A DNA stretch of 10,134 nt from positions 1-10,134 of the forward strand of contig JBKKAR010000112.1 of NCBI GenBank assembly GCA_046714355.1, in the 5' to 3' direction. The translations under genes were made by a program, and so were the position numbers. The stretch is from JACDAN01 sp046714355 (lineage in GTDB: Bacteria; Actinomycetota; Thermoleophilia; Gaiellales; Gaiellaceae). The notes under the pieces are model-generated. The model did no database searches. It saw only the letters and a program-made list of their open reading frames with translations, and was not told the DNA's origin. This document shows positions 7,658-10,134 of the stretch, piece by piece. The first letter of the stretch is position 1. Every line of letters begins with the position of its first letter.

Positions 7658-8744
7658 CGAAGACGTGGCTGTAGACGTTCAAGGTGATGCTCGGGGAGGC
7701 GTGGCCGAGTTGACGTGAGATCCAGACGATCGACTCGCCCTGGTCGATCAGGAGCGACGCGTAGGCGTGGCGGAGGTCGTGGAAGCGGAGCCTTAGCTTT
7801 CCGTCGGCGTTGATCCCGGCGCGGGATGCTGCCGCTTCGAGGCCACGCTGGGCGACGTTGCGGGCACTCAGCGGTGAACCCGTGCCCGAGCAGAAGACGA
7901 GATCGTCGGGGCGGCTGAAGGGCGACCGGAGCTTGTGCTCCCGAAGGGTCCTCCCGAGCGCGGCCATGATCATCACGTCGCGCACCGCCTGCCGTGTCTT
8001 CGGGGCGACCCGACGGCCCTGCCGGTCAAGCTGCTTCTCGACCCTGATCGTTCCGTCCTCCAGGTCGATGTTCCGCCACGTCAGGCCGAGGACTTCGCCC
8101 TGGCGGAGTCCCGCAAAGACCGCGACCGCGAGCAGCGTCCGGTGCCGGTCGTCTGCGGCGGCCAGGAGGGCGGCGATCTCGTCCGGGTCGAGGATTCGCT
8201 TCTCACGCCGGACGACCGCCGGGCGCTCCCCGCGTTCGAGGCGGCTAACCGGGTTCGACCCGATCAGCCCACGTCGGGCCGCGTGACCCATGACCCTGCC
8301 GAGGGTGCCGAGGGCTATCCCGATCGTCGCCGGGGACTTCTGGGCGGCCTGCATCGACGTGATCACCGAGACGACCCGATCCGGGTCGATCTCACCGAGC
8401 CGAAGGTGGCCGATCCGGGGGTTCAGGTGGACCCGCAGCATCAACTCGTGCGATTCGAGCGTCCTGGGCCGAAGCTGAGTCTGGCTCTCCAGCCACCGGC
8501 TGGAGAACTCCTCGAACGTCGTCCGGGAGGGTGCGACCTTCTCGCCGCGGTCGAGGCGGCTGAGGACGCTGCGGCGTTCCCGCTGGGCGGCACGGATCCC
8601 GCCGGGAACCAACTTCCACCTGCGCTTCCCGTCCGAGCCGGTGAAGCTGATCTCGAACTTTTCGGAGCCGTCGGCGAGTTGGCGCTTGTAGATGCCCTTC
8701 GTGCCGGTCTTCACGCGGCGCGGTTCTTTACGCTGCTGGCGCAT
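7524..8744 (-). CDS. Tyrosine recombinase/phage-type integrase, frameshifted at its C terminus
   Basis: This is a 406-residue site-specific integrase. Residues ~15-70 resemble the arm-type DNA-binding domain (GIYKRQLADGSEKFEISF), ~75-175 the SAM-like core-binding domain, and ~185-365 the catalytic domain. All six active-site residues are present: Arg214 (GLRQGE), Lys249 (PKTR), His322 and Arg325 (HDLRH), His348 (LGH) and nucleophile Tyr358 (NVYSHVF). The start is strongly supported by AGGAGG (complement of 8754-8759), 9 bases before the ATG. From residue 364 the sequence stops looking like an integrase. Dropping one G from 7655-7657 restores a typical tail (ADRENADRMQQRMEERYGAML) ending at TAG 7484. 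The gene is thus probably a recent frameshift mutant, or the base is an assembly error. It is transcribed toward the tRNA-Val scar, the probable att site. Confidence 0.9.
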   Translation of the reverse strand: MRQQRKEPRRVKTGTKGIYKRQLADGSEKFEISFTGSDGKRRWKLVPGGIRAAQRERRSVLSRLDRGEKVAPSRTTFEEFSSRWLESQTQLRPRTLESHELMLRVHLNPRIGHLRLGEIDPDRVVSVITSMQAAQKSPATIGIALGTLGRVMGHAARRGLIGSNPVSRLERGERPAVVRREKRILDPDEIAALLAAADDRHRTLLAVAVFAGLRQGEVLGLTWRNIDLEDGTIRVEKQLDRQGRRVAPKTRQAVRDVMIMAALGRTLREHKLRSPFSRPDDLVFCSGTGSPLSARNVAQRGLEAAASRAGINADGKLRLRFHDLRHAYASLLIDQGESIVWISRQLGHASPSITLNVYSHVFARQGERRPDAAADGGTVRGDARPGNIRGTKRPCPSCFRQSGVRL

Positions 8745-8859
8745 CAGGACTTACCTCCTGTTGCCGGGCCGGGGACGTGTCTGCGTCGCCCGGCCATTGA
8801 CTGTTCTCCCGCTCTTCATGGTAGGTCCTCGCGGCCCAGAGGTCCAATGCGGCATCCAA
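8728..8859 (-). CDS. Possible small gene just upstream of and overlapping the integrase start
   Basis: A short frame from TTG 8859 would give about 43 residues beginning LDAALDLWAARTYHEERENS and ending SPDAPAA. Its stop lies 17 bases inside the integrase, and its coding region covers the integrase ribosome-binding site, which would allow translational coupling. A GAGG lies a few bases before the TTG. The composition (amphipathic start, acidic middle) looks protein-like, but I recognise no family, and excisionase-like features are not visible. It could equally be the tail of the broken frame at 8872-9021, since both are in the same frame separated by one TGA. Low confidence. Confidence 0.25.
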   Translation of the reverse strand: MDAALDLWAARTYHEERENSQWPGDADTSPARQQEVSPDAPAA

Positions 8860-8871
8860 CTCGACCTCGCC

Positions 8872-9021
8872 TCACTCTTGGTGATCTGGGTTCCCCCAGT
8901 CGGCTCGATCGTTGTCCGCCAAGGGGTCAACGGTGATCCGCTTGAACTCCTGTTCCAGTAGGTGGTTGACGAGCCCGCTTGTCGCGTTTGCTCTCAGGCC
9001 CGCGCTCCCCGTCGCGGCTGT
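8872..9021 (-). pseudogene. Start-less protein-like frame upstream of the integrase, possible gene remnant
   Basis: This - strand frame is open for 49 codons and ends SGLVNHLLEQEFKR followed by ITVDPLADNDRADWGNPDHQE and TGA (8874-8872). It has no ATG or GTG. In the neighbouring frame a GTG at 9025 opens VNSRDGERGPESKRDKRA, and a one-base shift near the end of that run would join it to LVNHLLEQEFKR to give a roughly 50-residue small protein. That points to a second frameshift in the same element, but the join is a hypothesis. I recognise no family. Confidence 0.25.
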
Positions 9022-9089
9022 TCACACAAACGTCACACGGGCAACCGTACGTCCCAGCGACGGGCTACGGAAACGGCTTGATTGAGCAG
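9022..9089. other. Non-coding stretch between remnant frames and the tRNA-Thr scar
   Basis: I see no gene, clear promoter or hairpin of note here. Together with 8745-9021 it makes up the upstream region of the integrase, where its promoter must lie if it is still expressed. Confidence 0.4.
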
Positions 9090-9135
9090 AGCCGACGCCC
9101 GGACTCGAACCGGGGACCCCTTCATTACGAGTGAA
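9090..9135 (-). other. Truncated tRNA-Thr(CGU) 3' half, probable attachment-site scar
   Basis: On the - strand this reads as four anticodon-stem pairs, loop CTCGTAA with anticodon CGT (9129-9127), stem TGAAG, variable loop GGGTC, T-stem CCCGG/CCGGG around TTCGAGT, acceptor strand CGTCGGC and discriminator T at 9090. The combination matches actinobacterial tRNA-Thr. The 5' half is absent: the base at 9136 breaks the outermost stem pair, and no D-arm or GCCGACG acceptor strand lies further right. It is therefore a tRNA fragment of the kind left by integration. No integrase gene is seen directly on its right side. Confidence 0.72.
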
Positions 9136-9290
9136 CTTCACCCCTCTGGCGGGTTATGGCGTGGAGTGGCGGGAAGTGCCGTGTTAGCAGGGACTTCGTC
9201 TCCCCACATCGATCGATGTGTGACTGCTCCTAGGGCCGGTTTTCGGACGTTTGGGCACTGATTGGACACTGCCGTGAGAGGATCACCGCC
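9136..9290. other. Non-coding region between tRNA-Thr scar and membrane-protein gene
   Basis: Besides the 16-bp palindrome it holds an imperfect tandem repeat TTGGGCACTG/TTGGACACTG (about 9251-9271) close to the start of the next gene. I could not find a convincing -35/-10 pair. Beyond these two motifs I see nothing. Confidence 0.35.
9205..9220. promoter_or_regulatory. Perfect 16-bp palindrome CACATCGATCGATGTG, candidate operator
   Basis: The 16 bases are fully self-complementary about their centre, as expected for a dimeric regulator's binding site. It lies 70 bases upstream of the membrane-protein start in otherwise gene-free DNA. The regulator is unknown, and embedded ATCGAT could make part of the match chance. 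Confidence 0.4.
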
Positions 9291-9674
9291 GTGGACGTCG
9301 AGAACGACCACACCGCCCCTGCATCCCCGGCGCGACACACTTTGCTCCAACGCTGGAGGCGCAGGTCGCCCACGTTCCCTTGGATCACAGCCGTGGTCGG
9401 GGCGGCGATTCTCACCGCGGCCGCTCCACCGTCCGGGGTTCGCGAGGGAATCTGGCACTTCGCGACGTACTGGCTGATGCTCATCTTCGCCGGGTTCATA
9501 GGTGTATTGATCTTGGAGCCGGTCATCGGGTATGTCCTCCGCCACGATGACCCCGAAGAGATCATCAACGGAGTACGTCTGGCGCAGGTCGTGATGATCC
9601 TTTTCGTCGTCTTGATGTGGGGCTGGGAGCCTTCGAAGGACTTCCCCAGCGATCCAGGCGACCGCTACCCGTAG
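9291..9674 (+). CDS. Small integral membrane protein of unknown function
   Basis: This is a 127-residue protein starting at GTG with GAGAGG about ten bases upstream. After a basic, probably cytoplasmic N terminus (LLQRWRRRSP) come three hydrophobic segments: ~30-46 (WITAVVGAAILTAAA), ~57-84 (FATYWLMLIFAGFIGVLILE and onward) and ~95-111 (RLAQVVMILFVVLMWGW). A short polar tail ends DPGDRYP. The charged loop RHDDPEE (84-90) separates helices two and three. No signal peptide, metal site or known domain is evident. It stands alone between the tRNA-Thr scar and the cupin gene and may belong to the mobile region or to the chromosome. Its base composition looks somewhat less GC-rich than the metabolic genes. 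Confidence 0.7.
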   Translation: MDVENDHTAPASPARHTLLQRWRRRSPTFPWITAVVGAAILTAAAPPSGVREGIWHFATYWLMLIFAGFIGVLILEPVIGYVLRHDDPEEIINGVRLAQVVMILFVVLMWGWEPSKDFPSDPGDRYP

Positions 9675-9688
9675 CGCTTCGTGGTCAG

Positions 9689-9708
9689 GCGCCGTTTTTG
9701 CGCGGCGC
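9689..9708. terminator. Weak hairpin after the membrane-protein gene
   Basis: GCGCCG (9689-9694) pairs with CGGCGC (9703-9708) around an 8-base loop containing five Ts. It starts 15 bases after the membrane-protein stop, so a role at that mRNA's end is possible. No T-run follows the stem, so this is a weak call. Confidence 0.25.
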
Positions 9709-9757
9709 GGTTGGGCGGGGGTCATCCGCGGCCGGTAAAGAAAACGAGCCGCCAAAC

Positions 9758-9786
9758 TTGACTTGCCGGCGCAAGCGCGAGATAAG
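9758..9786 (+). promoter_or_regulatory. Sigma-70-like promoter for the cupin gene
   Basis: TTGACT (9758-9763) is followed by a 17-base spacer and GATAAG (9781-9786). The -35 matches the consensus at five of six positions and the -10 at four of six, with ideal spacing. Transcription would start around 9793, leaving a leader of about 27 bases that contains AAAGGAG (9808-9814) before the cupin ATG. Confidence 0.6.
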
Positions 9787-9819
9787 ACGATCTTCAGCGT
9801 GCAGCGGAAAGGAGTGGAG

Positions 9820-10134
9820 ATGGCAGGCGTAGAGGTAAAGAGTCTGGACTCGCCCGAAGAGACGAGGCCGTTCGTGGACAAAGGGCAGGCAGAGGTCGTC
9901 AACATCGGCGGTGGCAGCGTGATGCGCGGGACGTTCGAGCCGGGATGGCGCTGGTCGGAGCACGTGAAACCGCTGGAGAAGACGGACAGTTGCCAGAGTC
10001 CGCATTTCCTCTACGCGTTGTCGGGGAGGATGGGCGTCGCCATGGACGACGGAACCGAGATGGAGATCGGGCCAGGTGATGTCGCTCGCATCGAGCCCGG
10101 ACACGACGCCTGGGTCATCGGCGACGAGGCGTGC
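9820..10134 (+). CDS. Cupin-domain protein (3' end outside window)
   Basis: An ATG at 9820, five bases after a good AAAGGAG, opens a frame with no stop before the window edge; 105 residues are visible. It reads MAGVEVKSLDSPEETRPF, then GGGSVMRGTFEPGWRWSEHV, PHFLYALSGRMGVAMDDG and IGPGDVARIEPGHDAWVIGD. The order of motif 1 (G-X-W/R-X-H region, with His in SEHV and Glu/Lys following), a central loop and motif 2 (PGD...PGHDAW) is that of the small cupin_2 barrel family. These proteins are often metal-binding and either enzymatic or regulatory; the function here is not known. The preceding sigma-70-like promoter suggests independent transcription. The missing C terminus should be short, since such cupins are usually 110-150 residues. 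Confidence 0.82.
   Translation, partial: MAGVEVKSLDSPEETRPFVDKGQAEVVNIGGGSVMRGTFEPGWRWSEHVKPLEKTDSCQSPHFLYALSGRMGVAMDDGTEMEIGPGDVARIEPGHDAWVIGDEAC

Larger units (their letters stand above)
7422..9135. mobile_element. Remnant integrative element region bounded by two tRNA 3'-half scars
   Basis: The region runs from the truncated tRNA-Val to the truncated tRNA-Thr and contains one tyrosine recombinase plus short broken reading frames. Elements with tyrosine integrases commonly recombine into tRNA 3' halves and leave a partial tRNA copy at one end. Here both partial tRNAs have their 3' ends to the left, and each has its 5' half replaced by unrelated sequence on the right. They are different tRNAs, so they cannot be the two ends of one element. 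Two separate insertion events, one beside the other, is the simplest reading. The outer ends of either element are not in the window. Confidence 0.5.

Noticed and set aside
8692..8961. An 89-codon + strand frame over the integrase start
   Set aside because: It overlaps the integrase N terminus and its ribosome-binding site, has no Shine-Dalgarno and shows no domain-like pattern.
9138..9905. A 255-codon - strand frame from the tRNA-Thr scar into the cupin
   Set aside because: It runs antisense through the membrane-protein and cupin genes, is low in recognisable structure and lacks a supported start.
9685..10104. A 139-codon - strand frame opposite the cupin
   Set aside because: The + strand frame has a good ribosome-binding site, a promoter and cupin motifs; the antisense frame has none.
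1..10134. CRISPR array, toxin-antitoxin pair, retron or other defence system
   Set aside because: No regularly spaced direct repeats, no reverse transcriptase, and no nuclease or toxin motifs were found in any reading frame I examined.

Overview
This is a gene-dense, GC-rich window. Its codon use is dominated by G or C at third positions, GTG starts are frequent, and 3' ends are tightly packed or overlapping. That points to a high-GC actinobacterium. A Thermoleophilia-like lineage would fit the debranching enzyme/GT4 pairing, but that is a guess from gene style and not something the sequence proves.

Layout. (1) 1-3033, + strand: the C-terminal part of a YcaQ/AlkX-type winged-helix DNA glycosylase family protein, cut by the left edge. 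Its stop codon directly abuts the ATG of a PLP-dependent cystathionine gamma-synthase/lyase, and a metallo-beta-lactamase-fold hydrolase follows. (2) 6883-2976, - strand: a compact three-gene set of a short-chain dehydrogenase, a GH15-like glycogen debranching (amylo-alpha-1,6-glucosidase type) enzyme and a GT4 glycosyltransferase. The last two share an ATGA stop/start overlap, so they are probably translationally coupled and work on the same alpha-glucan or glycoside pool. The glycosyltransferase and the hydrolase converge, and their coding ends overlap by 58 bp. (3) 6955-7260, +: a small ABM-like dimeric alpha/beta-barrel protein, divergent from the dehydrogenase.

(4) 7262-9135 is the accessory part. 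Two truncated tRNA 3' halves, tRNA-Val(UAC) at 7422-7467 and tRNA-Thr(CGU) at 9090-9135, lie in the same orientation. Each is 46 nt and each breaks off at the same tRNA position. Such fragments are typical attachment-site scars of integrative elements. Between them is a tyrosine recombinase on the - strand with all six catalytic residues. Its reading frame shifts by one base just after the catalytic tyrosine. A terminator-like hairpin beyond the Val scar is oriented to stop integrase transcription. The 345 bases upstream of the integrase hold only short, protein-like but start-less reading frames, which fits a decaying element.

(5) 9136-10134, +: a non-coding stretch with a perfect 16-bp palindrome, a small three-helix membrane protein of unknown function, a recognisable sigma-70-like promoter, and a cupin-domain protein running off the right edge.

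I see no CRISPR array, rRNA, complete tRNA, toxin-antitoxin pair or defence system. Most of the window is ordinary metabolism. The part most worth follow-up is the tandem tRNA scar/integrase region.
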